Positions 15,728 through 26,705 are shown, counted from the first letter of the stretch. The stretch is 63,036 nucleotides of DNA from an uncultured Devosia sp. (GCF_913055165.1 NZ_CAJXJS010000020.1:1-63036), one strand, 5' to 3'. Numbers and translations are program-made. Notes: a model not told the origin generated them from the letters alone.

Positions 15728-18157
15728 CTAGAATGCACTCCAATCCTGCGCCAGGGCAGCATTGCCCCGGCTCAGCAGGGGCCCGCCGGCCTGAGGCGGC
15801 TTCTGGGCCGGGCGAGACGGGATCGCCTGAGCGCCGGCAGCATCAGAACCCGAACCGGTCTTGAACACGGCCACGATGCGGTCCAGTTCGCCAGCCTGGG
15901 ATTCGGTCTGCTCGATGGCGGCATTCGTCTCTTCCACCAGGGCGGCATTGTGCTGGGTCATCTCATCCATCTGGCGGACGGCCACGGCGATCTCGTCCAG
16001 CGCCGCCGATTGTTCGGCATTGGCCTGCGCAATGGAATCGATCAGTTCCGCGCTTTCCTGCGCCCCCGCGAGAATGTCATGCAATTGCTCGGCCGCCTGC
16101 CCCACCAGTTGCGAACCGGTTCGCACCTCACCGGTGCTTTCCTCGATCAAGCGCTTGACGTCGGCCGACGCCTCCGCCGCGCTCTGAGCCAACCGCCGCA
16201 CTTCCACGGCCACCACGGCAAAGCCCTTGCCCGCTTCCCCGGCCCGCGCCGCCTCCACCGAGGCATTGAGCGCCAGCAGATTGGTCTGGAAGGCGACATC
16301 ATCGATGAGCCCGATAATGTTGGATATCTTGGCCGAAGACGCGCTGATGCGTTCCATGGCCGCGGTCGCCTCTGTCATCACCGAACCGCCCTGGTTGGCG
16401 CTCGCCGACACCGCCAGCGCCTTCTGGCTGGCCGTACCGGCACGCTTGGCATTGTCCTGCACAGCCGTCGTCAGCTGTTCGACCGCCGCCGAGGTTTCCT
16501 CGATATTGGCCGCCTGCCTTGTGGTCCTGTCTGCCAGGTCATTGGCGCCCGAGAGGATTTCGCCGGTCGCTACCTTCAGGGAGCGCGAGGTCCGCTGCAG
16601 CCCGCCGACAATGTCGCTGAGCTGATCGCCAACCGCGTTGATATCGCTCTGCAGCTGCGCAAAAGCGCCGCGATAATCGCCCGACATGCGCCGCGTCAGG
16701 TCGGTCTGGGCTAGCGCCCCCAGAACCCCGCCGGCATCATCCAGCCCAGTGGCTACCGAATCCACCATGCGATTGAAATTGCCGGCGATGCGCGCGATTT
16801 CCGCATCGGCGAACTGCTCCTCAATGCGCTTGGAGAAATCCCCCTCCAAAGTCGCCTCGACCACCCCTTCGAAGGCACTCTGGAAACTCTCCATCGTCCG
16901 GGCACGCTCCAGCCGACGCGCATTGGCGCGCTGCTCTTCCTCGGTCATTTCCGCGACCCTGATGCCGTTCTGCTTGAACACATCGACCGCCGCCGCCATC
17001 TCGCCGATTTCATCGCGCCGTTCTGCATAGGGCACTTCAGCATTGAGGTCGCCGGAGGCCAGGCTGCGCATCGCCTCGGTGATCCGGCCCAGAGGCTTGG
17101 CGACCTGCGAGACCACCACATGGAAGGCAAGGCCCGCCAAGCCAAGGCTGGCCAGCAGGATGGCGGCTTCAAAGATCATCGCAAGCCGGGCCTGATCGGC
17201 TTCATGCGACACCAGGGTCGTCGCTGCGATCGTCGTCTGAGTGGTCAGGTCCAGCAGGGTGTCGATCGCCTTGGTTGCTTCGGCGATCCAAGTGTCCGCG
17301 TCTAGGTCATAGGCACCCCAGGCGACACCCTGCGCATAGACCTTGGTCCGCACTGCCTCGAACGAGCCAAAGAAGACGGACTTCACATTGGCCGCAACCT
17401 CGACAATGCCCGGATCGGCGCCTTCGGTCTCGAGATAGGTTTCGACCTCCATCCAGGCCTGCTCCAACCGGCCGCGATAGGTCGCCAGCGTCTGCAGCTT
17501 GGCGGTATCCAATGGTGCTTCCGCCGAAATGACCGCACCGATCATCGCCCGCTCCCGGCCGGCATATTCGCTCATCACCCAGATCGCATTCTTGACCTGT
17601 TCGAGCATCATCACCTGCGTTTCCATGGATTCGGGCAGATAGCGCGCGGCCAGCCGCAGGCGCTGCGATTCCATGATGAGATCGGTGAAGGTCGGCACCC
17701 AATCGGCCGACAGATTGGCGGGACGTTCTGAGGCGCTTTTCTTGAGCGCATTATCGGCCTGGGCCCGCAGGACCATAACGGCCTCGAACCTTTGCTCCAC
17801 CCCCGCAATCAGGCCGGCGCGATCCTTGAACTCCGGCCCTGCGGTCAAGCCGTTCAGCGCCTCGGTGAAAGCCTCATCGGCCGCCTCACGACGTGCCGCG
17901 ATCGTCGCCACCGTCTCGGCAGAGGCGGCACCGGGCTGCGCCAGTGCTGCATTGGTGACTCCACGTTCCACCGCCCAGTTGCCGGCGCTTTTCAGCAGCA
18001 GGTCAGATACGGCAATACTGCGGCTGACGCCATCATCGCTCTCCGCCTCGGTCCATCTATGGAGGGCGCCCTCGCCGGCAAAGAGGATCACCGCAAGGCA
18101 CAGTATACCCATCAAGGCCAACAATCTGGCCCGCACACTGCCGAAGATCTGACGCAA
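15728..18157 (-). CDS. Methyl-accepting chemotaxis protein with NIT-like helical sensor
   Basis: This is an 809-residue inner-membrane receptor. TM1 is about residues 9-28 and TM2 about 327-349, enclosing a mostly helical periplasmic domain of about 295 residues. WAVERGVTNAAL (61-72) and GRERAMIGA (200-208) resemble the two conserved patches of NIT (nitrate/nitrite-sensing) domains, but nitrate sensing is only a hypothesis. HAMP follows TM2 (KPLGRITEAMRSLASGDLNAEVP), a second HAMP-like unit sits near 430-500, and the MCP domain carries the tip [18 protein letters not shown]. The C-terminus is DWSAF, a CheR/CheB tether. Confidence 0.92.
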   Translation of the reverse strand: MRQIFGSVRARLLALMGILCLAVILFAGEGALHRWTEAESDDGVSRSIAVSDLLLKSAGNWAVERGVTNAALAQPGAASAETVATIAARREAADEAFTEALNGLTAGPEFKDRAGLIAGVEQRFEAVMVLRAQADNALKKSASERPANLSADWVPTFTDLIMESQRLRLAARYLPESMETQVMMLEQVKNAIWVMSEYAGRERAMIGAVISAEAPLDTAKLQTLATYRGRLEQAWMEVETYLETEGADPGIVEVAANVKSVFFGSFEAVRTKVYAQGVAWGAYDLDADTWIAEATKAIDTLLDLTTQTTIAATTLVSHEADQARLAMIFEAAILLASLGLAGLAFHVVVSQVAKPLGRITEAMRSLASGDLNAEVPYAERRDEIGEMAAAVDVFKQNGIRVAEMTEEEQRANARRLERARTMESFQSAFEGVVEATLEGDFSKRIEEQFADAEIARIAGNFNRMVDSVATGLDDAGGVLGALAQTDLTRRMSGDYRGAFAQLQSDINAVGDQLSDIVGGLQRTSRSLKVATGEILSGANDLADRTTRQAANIEETSAAVEQLTTAVQDNAKRAGTASQKALAVSASANQGGSVMTEATAAMERISASSAKISNIIGLIDDVAFQTNLLALNASVEAARAGEAGKGFAVVAVEVRRLAQSAAEASADVKRLIEESTGEVRTGSQLVGQAAEQLHDILAGAQESAELIDSIAQANAEQSAALDEIAVAVRQMDEMTQHNAALVEETNAAIEQTESQAGELDRIVAVFKTGSGSDAAGAQAIPSRPAQKPPQAGGPLLSRGNAALAQDWSAF

Positions 18158-18220
18158 AACCGCCTCCCAAAGCCGCTTGTCGCTGATTTAATTCGAAACA
18201 TGAACTTATTGATCGGGAGT

Positions 18221-18227
18221 GGTTAAG
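18221..18227 (-). promoter_or_regulatory. TTAACC-type motif upstream of the NIT-like receptor gene
   Basis: The minus strand reads CAGTAATTCTTAACC, with TTAACC about 64 bp before ATG 18157. It closely matches the element before the STAS-cheY unit (TTAGCAATTCTTAAACC). Confidence 0.4.
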
Positions 18228-18341
18228 AATTACTGAAAACGTTTTCGAACAATGGGCAGATTGCTGAAAAACGTACCGGGCAGCGACGGAAACCAAAATG
18301 GAGCCGGAGTGCCCGGAGGTTTCCGGGCATGAATGCAAAAA

Positions 18342-18370
18342 ACAAAAGGGAGCCAAGGGCTCCCTTTTGT
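18342..18370 (-). terminator. Rho-independent terminator of the dCache receptor gene
   Basis: A perfect 13-bp stem (ACAAAAGGGAGCC, loop AAG, GGCTCCCTTTTGT) is followed on the minus strand by a run of T. It lies 25 bp after the stop codon of the receptor gene. A second 8-bp hairpin (TGCCCGGA/TCCGGGCA) lies just beyond, at 18310-18329. Confidence 0.92.
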
Positions 18371-18395
18371 CAGGCGTTGCTTTGGACCGCCAGGT

Positions 18396-20801
18396 CTAGA
18401 ACTCGTCCCAATCGGCGGAAATCGCCGCATTACCATGGCTGAGATAGGTGTTCGCGGCCTGCCGCAGCTTCTGGGCGGGTTTGGCCGGGGCGGCGGCGCG
18501 CGGTGGCTGGGGCACTGCAGTTTCCTCGCCGGCCTCGGTGCGGAACACTGCCACGATCTTGTCCAGTTCGCTGGCCTGCGCCTCGGTCTGTTCGATGGCA
18601 GCATTGGTCTGTTCCACCAGCGCGGCATTGTGCTGTGTCATCTCGTCGAGCTGCCGCACGGCGACCGATACCTCCTCAATGGCGGAGGCCTGTTCGCGGC
18701 TATCCCGGGCAATGCCATCCATCAGGCTCGAATTGGACTTGGCCGCTTCCAGCATGGCCTCCAGTTTCGCAGCGGCCTCCGCCACTAGCCTGGTGCCGGC
18801 GCCCACTTCGCCCGACGACGTCTCGATCAGCGCCTTCACATCCGCCGAAGCGCTGGCCGCACTTTGGGCCAGGCGCCGCACTTCCACGGCCACCACGGCA
18901 AAGCCCTTGCCGGCATCGCCAGCACGCGCCGCCTCCACAGAGGCGTTGAGAGCCAGCAAATTGGTCTGGAAGGCGATGTCATCGATCAGGCCGATAATGT
19001 TGGAAATCTTGGCCGAGGACGTGGTGATGCGCTCCATCGCCCCGGTTGCCTTGCTCATCACCTCCCCGCCTTCCTCGGCGGTCCGGCTGACCGTCTGGGC
19101 GATGGTGTTGGCGTCCCGGGCGCGGTCTGCGTTCTGCAGCACCGTGCTTGCCAGCTGCTCCATGGCTGCCGATGTTTGCTCGATCGTGGCCGCCTGCTTG
19201 GTGGTCCGCTCCGAGAGGTCGTTGGTGCCTTCCAGGATTTCCCCGGTTGCGGTCTTGAGGGCCCGTGATGTGCTCTTGAGCCCGTTGACCAGCTCCGAGA
19301 GCGTCTCGGCCACGGTATTGGTATTGTTCTTGAGGGTGGCGAAGGCACCCTTGTAGTTGCCCTCCATGCGCACCGTCAGATCGGTCCGGGCCAGCGCCTC
19401 GAGCACCTTGCCCGTTTCGCTGATGCCCTCGTCGACCGTCTCCACCAGTGAATTGACCGAGCCGGCCAGGCTGGTGAGTTCGGCATCCGGGAAATTGGCG
19501 GTGACCCGCTTGGAGAAATCGCCGGACACCGCTGCGTCCACCACCTCGCCAAAGGCGAGCTGCAATTCGCTCATCATCGCCTGGCGCGCCTGCTGATCTG
19601 CAATGATCCGGGCCGCCTCGGCCTCCGTCATCTGGCTGATCCGCAGCCCGTTCTCACGGAACACCTCCACGGCTCGCGCCATGCCGCCAATCTCGTCCTG
19701 CCGCTCCTGATGTGGCACCTCGACATCATACTGGCCCTGGGCAAGCACGCCCATGAGATCGGTCATCCGGCGGATCGGCCCAGCGATGACACCGGCCCCG
19801 AACCAGACCAGGACCAGAATGCCGGTCAGCACAATCCCGGCCGCCGCCAGCGCCATGTTGCGCATGGCGTCGACCCCGGCATAGATCGTGGCGGCCGGTA
19901 CGGTCATGACCATGGTCCATTGTTCATCCACGCCCGCGAAGCTGAGGGGTGTGGTGACCAGGAACGTGTTCACGCCCGTCTCGTCGACATAGGTCGTGCC
20001 CTTTTCCATCAGGGCGGTGTTGTGCAAGGCGCTCGAAATCTCCGGATCCAGCGCCTGCCCGGCCAGGGCCGGATCGGGATTGGCAATCCAGGTATCGGCA
20101 TTGCTGACCAGCAGAACCGACCCCACCTCGAACGGCCGGAGCTGGCCGATAACGCCGGCGATGGTATCCAGCGTCAGGTCCGAGGTGACAATGCCGGCGG
20201 GCTGACCATCCTTGTGGATCACCGCGCTGATAGTGGTCATCAGCACGTCCACGCCATTGATCGGATAGGTATAGGGTGGCGTCAGGATGGTGCGGTCTTC
20301 CCGCAGCGGCAGATCATACCAGCCTTCCGTGCCGGCCTCGGGCGACATGTCGAGCTGCTCGACCGAAACCGTGCCGTCGGCCTGGGTAAAATAGGGGACC
20401 ATGCGGCCGGTCGCGTCCGAATAGGCGTGCCCGACGAACATCTCGTCCATGCCGTCAACAGCGTTGGGTTCGAACGCCGCCGTCATGCCGACCACGGAAG
20501 GCCGCGACAGCAAGGCTTGCGTCACCACCTGGCCGATCTCGTCGCGATCAGCAGCGCCTTCGATCAGCCCTTCAAGGACTGCAGCCATGGTCTGGGTATG
20601 GGTGATGACATTGCCCATCTGCCCCGCGGCCAGCTGGCTGTATTGGCCAAGCAGGGTCCGGGCCCGCTCCTCGGCTTCGCTGCCGGCGGTCTGGTACATC
20701 AGGTACAGGCCACCCGAAATCAGGCCGCCCGCGGCCGCGAGGAACAGAACGCCGGCCCCCAGGACCAACTTGAGTTGAATGGACAGGTCGCTCATTTTCA
20801 T
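18396..20801 (-). CDS. Methyl-accepting chemotaxis protein with dCache domain
   Basis: This 801-residue receptor has TM1 near residues 12-35 and TM2 near 317-342. The periplasmic part has the double-Cache layout: GWYDLPLREDRTILTPPYTY followed by a MTTISAVIHKDGQPAGIVTSDLTL strand set, typical of ligand-binding membrane-distal Cache modules for amino acids or organic acids. HAMP (GPIRRMTDLMGVLAQGQYDVEVP) and a second HAMP-like unit (AVSGDFSKRV) precede a complete signalling domain. The C-terminus ends DWDEF, the CheR/CheB tether, after a tail LSHGNAAISA shared with the other receptors here. It has its own terminator and upstream motif, so it is probably monocistronic. Confidence 0.93.
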   Translation of the reverse strand: MKMSDLSIQLKLVLGAGVLFLAAAGGLISGGLYLMYQTAGSEAEERARTLLGQYSQLAAGQMGNVITHTQTMAAVLEGLIEGAADRDEIGQVVTQALLSRPSVVGMTAAFEPNAVDGMDEMFVGHAYSDATGRMVPYFTQADGTVSVEQLDMSPEAGTEGWYDLPLREDRTILTPPYTYPINGVDVLMTTISAVIHKDGQPAGIVTSDLTLDTIAGVIGQLRPFEVGSVLLVSNADTWIANPDPALAGQALDPEISSALHNTALMEKGTTYVDETGVNTFLVTTPLSFAGVDEQWTMVMTVPAATIYAGVDAMRNMALAAAGIVLTGILVLVWFGAGVIAGPIRRMTDLMGVLAQGQYDVEVPHQERQDEIGGMARAVEVFRENGLRISQMTEAEAARIIADQQARQAMMSELQLAFGEVVDAAVSGDFSKRVTANFPDAELTSLAGSVNSLVETVDEGISETGKVLEALARTDLTVRMEGNYKGAFATLKNNTNTVAETLSELVNGLKSTSRALKTATGEILEGTNDLSERTTKQAATIEQTSAAMEQLASTVLQNADRARDANTIAQTVSRTAEEGGEVMSKATGAMERITTSSAKISNIIGLIDDIAFQTNLLALNASVEAARAGDAGKGFAVVAVEVRRLAQSAASASADVKALIETSSGEVGAGTRLVAEAAAKLEAMLEAAKSNSSLMDGIARDSREQASAIEEVSVAVRQLDEMTQHNAALVEQTNAAIEQTEAQASELDKIVAVFRTEAGEETAVPQPPRAAAPAKPAQKLRQAANTYLSHGNAAISADWDEF

Positions 20802-21106
20802 CGGGACTGACGCTCCACGGTGCCGGCCCTTCTGGGCCGGATATTACCAGCGCGCTGTTCCGCGCGCGCAAGCGGCCGCCTGCCTGGCGGTCATGCTGCA
20901 ATGACGGGAGGGACGCCCGTCAACGCCGGTGGCAGATTTCCGGCGGCAATCTCATCAAGTTCTGCGTCCGAAAGAAAACTAGCGCGGCCGCTGTTAAGAG
21001 CCGGTTAAGCACGATCGCTTTCGCGGGAGCCTGACCGTCCATGGGTGCCCAAAACAAAAGCGGCCCGCATGAAGCGGGCCGCCGATAGCGTTCTATGTGG
21101 CCGGGA
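20802..21106. other. Intergenic region between two receptor genes
   Basis: This 305-bp gap holds the terminator of the sCache receptor gene (21060-21082) and, toward the other side, the presumed promoter of the dCache receptor gene. Two TTAAC/TTAACC motifs on the minus strand (around 20993-21008) lie about 200 bp before ATG 20801. No open frame in it looks like a gene. Confidence 0.6.
21060..21082 (-). terminator. Rho-independent terminator of the sCache receptor gene
   Basis: GCGGCCCGC, a 5-nt loop and GCGGGCCGC form a 9-bp perfect stem, followed on the minus strand by TTTTGTTTT. It lies 24 bp after the stop codon. Confidence 0.9.
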
Positions 21107-23176
21107 CTAGAATTCGTCCCAATCGGCGGAAATCGCCGCATTGCCCTGGCTGAGATAGGCCTTGGCTGCCTTCTGGCTGGATTTGACCACTGGCGCGGCC
21201 TCCCGGCGCGGGGCGGTCGGGGCCAAGGCCTCGGATGCCGTCTGGTCGATGGCAAAGATCTCCACGATCCGGTCAAGCTCGCTGGCCTGGGCCTCGGTCT
21301 GCTCGATGGCCGCATTGGTCTCTTCCACCAGCGCCGCGTTGTGCTGGGTCATCTCGTCCATCGTGCGGACCGCCGAGGTCACCTCTTCGATCGAGGTTGC
21401 CTGTTCGGCACTGTCACGGGCGATGGCTTCGAGCGACTGGGTGTTTTCGCGGATGGCCTCAAGCATGCTGGCCAGCTTGCCGGCCGCTTCGCCCACCAGC
21501 TTGGAGCCGGTGGTCACTTCCGCGCCAGACTGCTCGATCAGCGCCTTCACATCGGCCGAAGCGCTGGCCGCGCTCTGCGCCAGGCGCCGCACTTCCACGG
21601 CCACCACGGCAAAGCCCTTGCCGGCATCGCCCGCCCGCGCTGCCTCAACCGAGGCGTTGAGCGCCAGAAGATTGGTCTGGAAGGCGATATCGTCAATCAT
21701 GCCGATGATGTTGGAGATCTTGGCCGAAGAGGCCGTGATCCGCTCCATGGCCTCATTGGCCGCATCCATGACCTGACCACCTTCTTCGGCGGTCCGGGTC
21801 ACTTTCGAGGCGCTGGCACTGGCCTGCTTGGCCCGTTCGGCATTGGCCAGTACCGTGGTCGCCAACTGCTCCATGGCCGCCGAGGTTTCCTCGATGGTCG
21901 CGGCCTGCTTGGTGGTGCGCTCGGAAAGGTCGTTGGCGCCCGAAAGGATTTCGCCCGTGGCCGTCTTGAGCGAGCCCGAAGTCCGGCGCAGCTGCATCAC
22001 CACCTCGGTCAGCTTGTCGCCCACCGCATTGATGTCCGATTTGAGCTTGGCAAAGGCCCCTTCATAATGGCCCGTCATGCGACGCGTGAGATCGGTGTCG
22101 GCCATGGCGCCCAGCACCTGGCCCACTTCCTCCACGCTCCGATCGAAGGTTTCGACCAGATTGTTGACACTGCCGGCCAGGCTGTTGAGCTCGGCATCGG
22201 GGAATTGGGCATGCACGCGCTTGGTGAAATCACCCGAAACGGCGGCATCGACCACTTCGCCGAACGCGGCCTGCAATTCGGTCATCATCTGGCGGCGCTT
22301 TTCCTCGTCGGCCACGATGCGCGCGGCTTCCGCCTCGGTCATCTGGCTGACGCGCAGGCCATTCTCGCGGAACACTTCCACCGCGCGGGCCATGGCCCCG
22401 ACCTCATTGCCCTTGTCGGTATAGGGCACTTCGACATCGTAATTGCCCTGAGCCACCACATCCATGGTGCTCGCCAGCTTGGGGATCGGCCGGGTGATCA
22501 GGCGCGAGACGACAAAGCCGATGGCACCGAAGGCCAGCGTTACGATGCCGCCGACCAGGCCGATGAGCCCGAGAACCGAATTGGCGGCCGCCTCGACATT
22601 GGCCATGGGCGTGCCAACAAAGATGGCGCCCATCACATCGCCATTGGTCTTCTGGATGGGCTGCAGCGCTGCGTAATAATTGACACCATCGACCGAGAGC
22701 TGGCCGAGGACCATTTCGCCCGCCTTGATCCGGGTAACCGCATCGCTGTCAGCGGGGAGAATGCCGCCCACGGCGCGGGTTTCCTCATCCAGCTTGAGGC
22801 TGGTGGTCTTGGCCGTCAGGTCGCCCGTCTCCGGATCAGTGACGTAGATGGCCGCATCCTGCTTGGTCACGCGGGTCACCGAATCGATGACCTCACTGTC
22901 ATAGAACGGCGGGATGGCCCAGCTCTGGAACGATGCGATCGTGCCTTCCTCGGTCCAGCTCAACACAGAACCGGAAATGCGGCGCTCCAGAATGGTGGCG
23001 GCAACGCCCAGATTGGTTCGCTGCTGCACTTCGCTATCGGCCATCGATTGCGCATGCAGGCTGTAATAGATGGCGCTCGACACCGCCGCGATCGAGCCAA
23101 TGATGGACAACATGACCAGGACGAGGATCGTGGTCGTCATGCGCACATTGCCCAAAAAGCGCGCTATCTGCTTCAT
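21107..23176 (-). CDS. Methyl-accepting chemotaxis protein with single Cache domain
   Basis: The start is ATG 23176, preceded by GGGGGAG; the upstream open frame lacks meaning. The 689-residue receptor has TM1 at about 14-37 and TM2 at about 201-225. The roughly 160-residue periplasmic part is an sCache_3-like domain: [45 protein letters not shown] and [10 protein letters not shown]. Members of this Cache group often bind small carboxylates or sense redox state, which is only a guide. Double HAMP-like units and the MCP domain with a canonical tip follow. The C-terminus is DWDEF after [10 protein letters not shown], nearly identical to the neighbouring dCache receptor. Confidence 0.93.
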   Translation of the reverse strand: MKQIARFLGNVRMTTTILVLVMLSIIGSIAAVSSAIYYSLHAQSMADSEVQQRTNLGVAATILERRISGSVLSWTEEGTIASFQSWAIPPFYDSEVIDSVTRVTKQDAAIYVTDPETGDLTAKTTSLKLDEETRAVGGILPADSDAVTRIKAGEMVLGQLSVDGVNYYAALQPIQKTNGDVMGAIFVGTPMANVEAAANSVLGLIGLVGGIVTLAFGAIGFVVSRLITRPIPKLASTMDVVAQGNYDVEVPYTDKGNEVGAMARAVEVFRENGLRVSQMTEAEAARIVADEEKRRQMMTELQAAFGEVVDAAVSGDFTKRVHAQFPDAELNSLAGSVNNLVETFDRSVEEVGQVLGAMADTDLTRRMTGHYEGAFAKLKSDINAVGDKLTEVVMQLRRTSGSLKTATGEILSGANDLSERTTKQAATIEETSAAMEQLATTVLANAERAKQASASASKVTRTAEEGGQVMDAANEAMERITASSAKISNIIGMIDDIAFQTNLLALNASVEAARAGDAGKGFAVVAVEVRRLAQSAASASADVKALIEQSGAEVTTGSKLVGEAAGKLASMLEAIRENTQSLEAIARDSAEQATSIEEVTSAVRTMDEMTQHNAALVEETNAAIEQTEAQASELDRIVEIFAIDQTASEALAPTAPRREAAPVVKSSQKAAKAYLSQGNAAISADWDEF

Positions 23177-23522
23177 ATCGGTACTCCCCCGTTCGGACCC
23201 GGCCTTCCTTCTGGAATGATTCCCGGAACCGGCCACAGTGGAGCTACGCTAGAAGAAACTATTTACCGAAAACTGTACGGATTTTTCCGCAATCGATTTC
23301 AGGAATAAAATAGTCGGAAAATCCTGCGCCCAGAACCCTTTCCGCACCCCCAGGGAGTGTTGGCGGTGCAACAAACCGGGCTACCGGGCATTGATTCTGC
23401 GCCCGGCACCTGCCCGCGAGCAGCACCCGGGACGGGCTGACCCATGAAAAAGGGGCGCCACGGCGCCCCTTCGCATTCGCATTTGCGCGTCAGCCATTCG
23501 CCGACCGCCCAACATGAACTGG
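23177..23522. other. Intergenic region between two receptor genes
   Basis: This 346-bp gap contains the terminator of the second dCache receptor (23446-23471) and the presumed promoter region of the sCache receptor, including an AT-richer stretch at about 23250-23325 (minus strand GTTTTCGGTAAATAG). No gene is apparent. Confidence 0.55.
23446..23471 (-). terminator. Rho-independent terminator of the second dCache receptor gene
   Basis: AAGGGGCGCC and GGCGCCCCTT form a 10-bp inverted repeat, followed on the minus strand by TTTTTC. It lies about 50 bp after the stop codon. Confidence 0.88.
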
Positions 23523-26066
23523 CTAGAATTCGCTCCAGTCGGTGTCGACGGCCGCATTGCCCTTGGAGAGATAGGATTTGGCCGCAGTTTGCAGCTTGGC
23601 CTGCAGGCCTCGTGCGCCCTGCGCAATCGCCTTGACCGGTCCTTTGGCCGGAGCCTCCCGGGCTGGCGCCGGAGCCGGTTTGCGTTGCTCGATCGCGAAG
23701 ATGTCGACGATGGTATCGAGCTGGGTCGCCTGGGCTTCGGTCTGCTCGATCGAGGCATTCATCTCCTCAACCAGCGCCGCATTGTGCTGGGTCATTTCGT
23801 CCATGGTGCGGACTGCGGTGTTGACCTCGTCGATCGAAGAGGCCTGCTCGCGGCTCTCGCGGGCGATATTGTTCATCAGCTCGCTCGAAGACCGTGCCGA
23901 GGTGAGGATTTCCTCAAGCCGCGCGGCGGCATCGGCCACCAGCCTGGACCCACCCTTGACCTCGTCGGCGCTCTGCTCGATCAGCGCCTTGACGTCGCTC
24001 GAAGCCTGCGCGGCCGACTGGGCCAGGCGTCGCACTTCGACGGCCACCACGGCAAAGCCCTTGCCCGCTTCTCCGGCCCGCGCCGCTTCGACCGAAGCAT
24101 TGAGCGCCAGAAGATTGGTCTGGAAGGCGATATCGTCGATCAGGCCGATAATGTTGGAGATCTTGGACGAGGATTGGGTGATCCGCTCCATGGCCGCCGT
24201 TGCCTGCCCCATGACCTCGCCCCCCTCTTCGGCCGTATGGGTCACCCCGGTGGCCACGGTCGATGCCTCTTTGGCGCGCTCGGCATTGGCCAGGACGGTC
24301 GCCGCCAGCTGTTCCATGGCCGCCGAGGTCTCCTCGATCGTTGCCGCCTGCTTGGTGGTGCGTTCGGAAAGGTCGTTGGCGCCCGAAAGGATTTCGCCTG
24401 TCGCCGTCTTGAGTGTGCGCGAAGTATCCCGCAGCTGCCCGACGATCTCGGTCAGCTTGTCAGCCACCGCATTGGTGTCAGCCTTGAGACGGGCAAAAGC
24501 GCCCTGATAATCGCCCTGCATGCGCTGGGTCAGGTCGGTATTGGCCAGGGCCGACAGCACCGAGCCGGTCTCGGAGACACCGCGATCAACCGTCTCCACC
24601 AGCCCGTTGACCGAACGGGCAAGAGTATTGAGCTCGTCATCGGGGAATTCGGCGTCGACCCGCTTGGAGAAGTCACCGGCAATGGCCGCGTCCACGACCT
24701 GTCCGAAGGCCCGCTGCAATTGCTGCATCATTTCTGCACGTTCGGCCTGGCTGGCGACAATGCGGGCCGCTTCGGCTTCGGTCATCTCATTGACCTTGAG
24801 CGCGTTCTCGCGGAACACCTCGACAGCGCGGGCCATGGCGCCAATCTCGTCGCCCCGCCGCGCTCCCTTGACCTCGACCTCGAGGTCCCCACTGGCAAGC
24901 GCGTCCATCGTATCAGTCAGACGTGAGATCGGCTTGCTGATCGAGCGCGAGAAAAAGAAGCCCGCGATCGCGGCTACGGCCAGCAACGCCCCACCCAGCG
25001 CCAGCGTCAGATTGCGCATCTCGGTGATCGGGGCCAGCGTTTCGTCCGCGCCCATGGCAGTAACGATCGCCCAATCCGTGCCGCCGAAGGAGACGGGTTG
25101 CGCGGTCAGGATAAGATCGAGATTGCGGTAATCGGAGGACTGGCCATTGGCGACCGAACCCGACAGGGCGATGTCGACAACCGGGTTCTGGAACGTGGTA
25201 ACCAGTGCGTCCTGCGCCTCGGAAAACACCGAGTCCGAGCGCATCACCCCATCAGCACCGACAAGGAAGCTTTCCCCGGTCTCACCCAGGCCTTCGCTAT
25301 TGCCGGTAATGGCATTCACGGCATCGGTGGAAATGGCCAGGGCCAGAACTCCGCCCAGTTTGCCGCGATTGTCAAAGATCGGCGAGGCCATGAAGCTTTG
25401 CGGATTTTCGCCCGCCGCGGCATACATCGAAAAGTCCTCAAACGCGACCTGACCCGGCTCGGTCAATGCCGACGCAGCAGCAAAGGCTCGCCCCAGGCCG
25501 CTATCGGCGCTGGCGCCTTCCGGTCCGAAATTGCCACCCAGATCGTCACGCTTCTTGACCGAATAGATCAAATTGCCCTTTGGATCGAGCATCATCAGGT
25601 CGGCATAGCCGCGCAGTTGCACCTGCTTGCGATAGGCGCCATGCACACGCGAGTGGATGAAGTCGTAGTTGTTCTTCTTGACCTCGGTGCTGACGTCGAG
25701 CAGCTCCCGGTTTTCCTGGTCCGGATTGTTGTCGATATAGGCGGATCGCACGGTAGCCACCGGGTCCAGCGGGGGATTGCCGGTTGAGAACAGCGTCCAG
25801 TTGATGCCGAGATCGCGCATGGCCACCTGCGTCGCTTCGGAAGTGGCGGTGATCTGCAGGTCCTTCGAGACATCCTCGAAATAGGAGCTGATCTTGCGCG
25901 CAAGCTGGCTGGTGACCGCCTGGGACTGCCGCTGGGTCATCTGCTCGACTGTGGCCGAGGCGATCATATACCCGGTAATGCCGACGCCCGCGCTCACCAC
26001 CAGGGCCGACCCCACCAGGGCGAGCGGCAATTTCTGGGCGATCTTCAACTGCGGAAAAAACTTCAT
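23523..26066 (-). CDS. Methyl-accepting chemotaxis protein with second-type dCache domain
   Basis: This 847-residue receptor has TM1 at about 13-36 and TM2 at about 353-374. The periplasmic region of about 315 residues contains two Cache-like halves: [18 protein letters not shown] (about 153-170) and [14 protein letters not shown] (about 265-278), with [19 protein letters not shown] between. It differs clearly from the neighbouring dCache receptor, so it should recognise a different ligand. HAMP, a second HAMP-like unit, and an intact MCP domain follow. The C-terminus is DWSEF after [10 protein letters not shown]. The row of receptors on one strand with near-identical signalling domains indicates tandem amplification with sensor replacement. 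Confidence 0.93.
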   Translation of the reverse strand: MKFFPQLKIAQKLPLALVGSALVVSAGVGITGYMIASATVEQMTQRQSQAVTSQLARKISSYFEDVSKDLQITATSEATQVAMRDLGINWTLFSTGNPPLDPVATVRSAYIDNNPDQENRELLDVSTEVKKNNYDFIHSRVHGAYRKQVQLRGYADLMMLDPKGNLIYSVKKRDDLGGNFGPEGASADSGLGRAFAAASALTEPGQVAFEDFSMYAAAGENPQSFMASPIFDNRGKLGGVLALAISTDAVNAITGNSEGLGETGESFLVGADGVMRSDSVFSEAQDALVTTFQNPVVDIALSGSVANGQSSDYRNLDLILTAQPVSFGGTDWAIVTAMGADETLAPITEMRNLTLALGGALLAVAAIAGFFFSRSISKPISRLTDTMDALASGDLEVEVKGARRGDEIGAMARAVEVFRENALKVNEMTEAEAARIVASQAERAEMMQQLQRAFGQVVDAAIAGDFSKRVDAEFPDDELNTLARSVNGLVETVDRGVSETGSVLSALANTDLTQRMQGDYQGAFARLKADTNAVADKLTEIVGQLRDTSRTLKTATGEILSGANDLSERTTKQAATIEETSAAMEQLAATVLANAERAKEASTVATGVTHTAEEGGEVMGQATAAMERITQSSSKISNIIGLIDDIAFQTNLLALNASVEAARAGEAGKGFAVVAVEVRRLAQSAAQASSDVKALIEQSADEVKGGSRLVADAAARLEEILTSARSSSELMNNIARESREQASSIDEVNTAVRTMDEMTQHNAALVEEMNASIEQTEAQATQLDTIVDIFAIEQRKPAPAPAREAPAKGPVKAIAQGARGLQAKLQTAAKSYLSKGNAAVDTDWSEF

Positions 26067-26261
26067 GACTATCCTCGATACCCCCTCGGCGACCGATTCC
26101 CCACATCCCTACTAACGCAGACGTCACCGGCCTTGCGGCGCCAGACGGCGCCAAATTGCGAAAACGATACAGGGCCATGATTAATCACTTCTTACGGATA
26201 AATGCCGATGGCCCAATTCCCGGGCAATTGCCTGCCAATCGAACGGACCCCAAGGACGAAC

Positions 26262-26290
26262 AAAAAAAGCCCGCCGGTGACCGGCGGGCT
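26262..26290 (-). terminator. Rho-independent terminator of cheY (second copy)
   Basis: GCCCGCCGG, a 3-nt loop and CCGGCGGGC form a 9-bp stem followed by seven T residues on the minus strand, 26 bp after the cheY stop codon. It closes the cheR-cheB-cheY segment and separates it from the receptor genes. Confidence 0.93.
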
Positions 26291-26315
26291 TATTCTTGTG
26301 CCTGGGGCGGGTCGA

Positions 26316-26705
26316 TCAGGTCAGCGCACCGATCACCGCCTCGATGCGCTTCTTCATGGTCGAGGCATCGAACGGCTTGATGATGTAATTGTTGACCCCG
26401 AAGGAAATGGCTTCCTTGACCTGTTCCTTGTCCGAACGCCCGGTGGCCATGATAAACGGCATGGCCTGTGTCCGCGGATGCTTGCGGATCACCTTGAGCA
26501 GGGTGAGGCCATCGATGTCTTCCATGTTCCAGTCGGAAATGATCAGGTCGACATTGGACTTTTCGAGCTTGCCCAGGGCATCGCGCCCCGACTTGGCCTC
26601 GATGATGTCCTTGAACCCGAGCTGGGTCAGAATGTACTTACAGATGCCGCGCATCGACTGCTGGTCATCGACGATCAGGACGCTCACAGCGCTCGCTTTT
26701 GGCAT
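26316..26705 (-). CDS. CheY-type response regulator (second copy)
   Basis: This 129-residue stand-alone receiver domain starts at ATG 26705 with GAGGTAAG upstream; the longer frame adds a basic stretch with no homology. The acidic pair is in VLIVDDQQSM, the phospho-acceptor is Asp58 (DLIISDWNM), the switch Thr is in MATGRSDKE and the Lys in NNYIIKPFDA. It lies downstream of cheB and is closed by a strong terminator. Alphaproteobacteria with two CheY proteins usually use one to act on the motor and the other as a phosphate sink; which is which here cannot be read from sequence. Confidence 0.93.
   Translation of the reverse strand: MPKASAVSVLIVDDQQSMRGICKYILTQLGFKDIIEAKSGRDALGKLEKSNVDLIISDWNMEDIDGLTLLKVIRKHPRTQAMPFIMATGRSDKEQVKEAISFGVNNYIIKPFDASTMKKRIEAVIGALT

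Noticed and set aside
21095..23308. 737-codon open frame on the plus strand
   Set aside because: Antisense of the sCache receptor; no domain, repetitive His/Gly/Arg composition.
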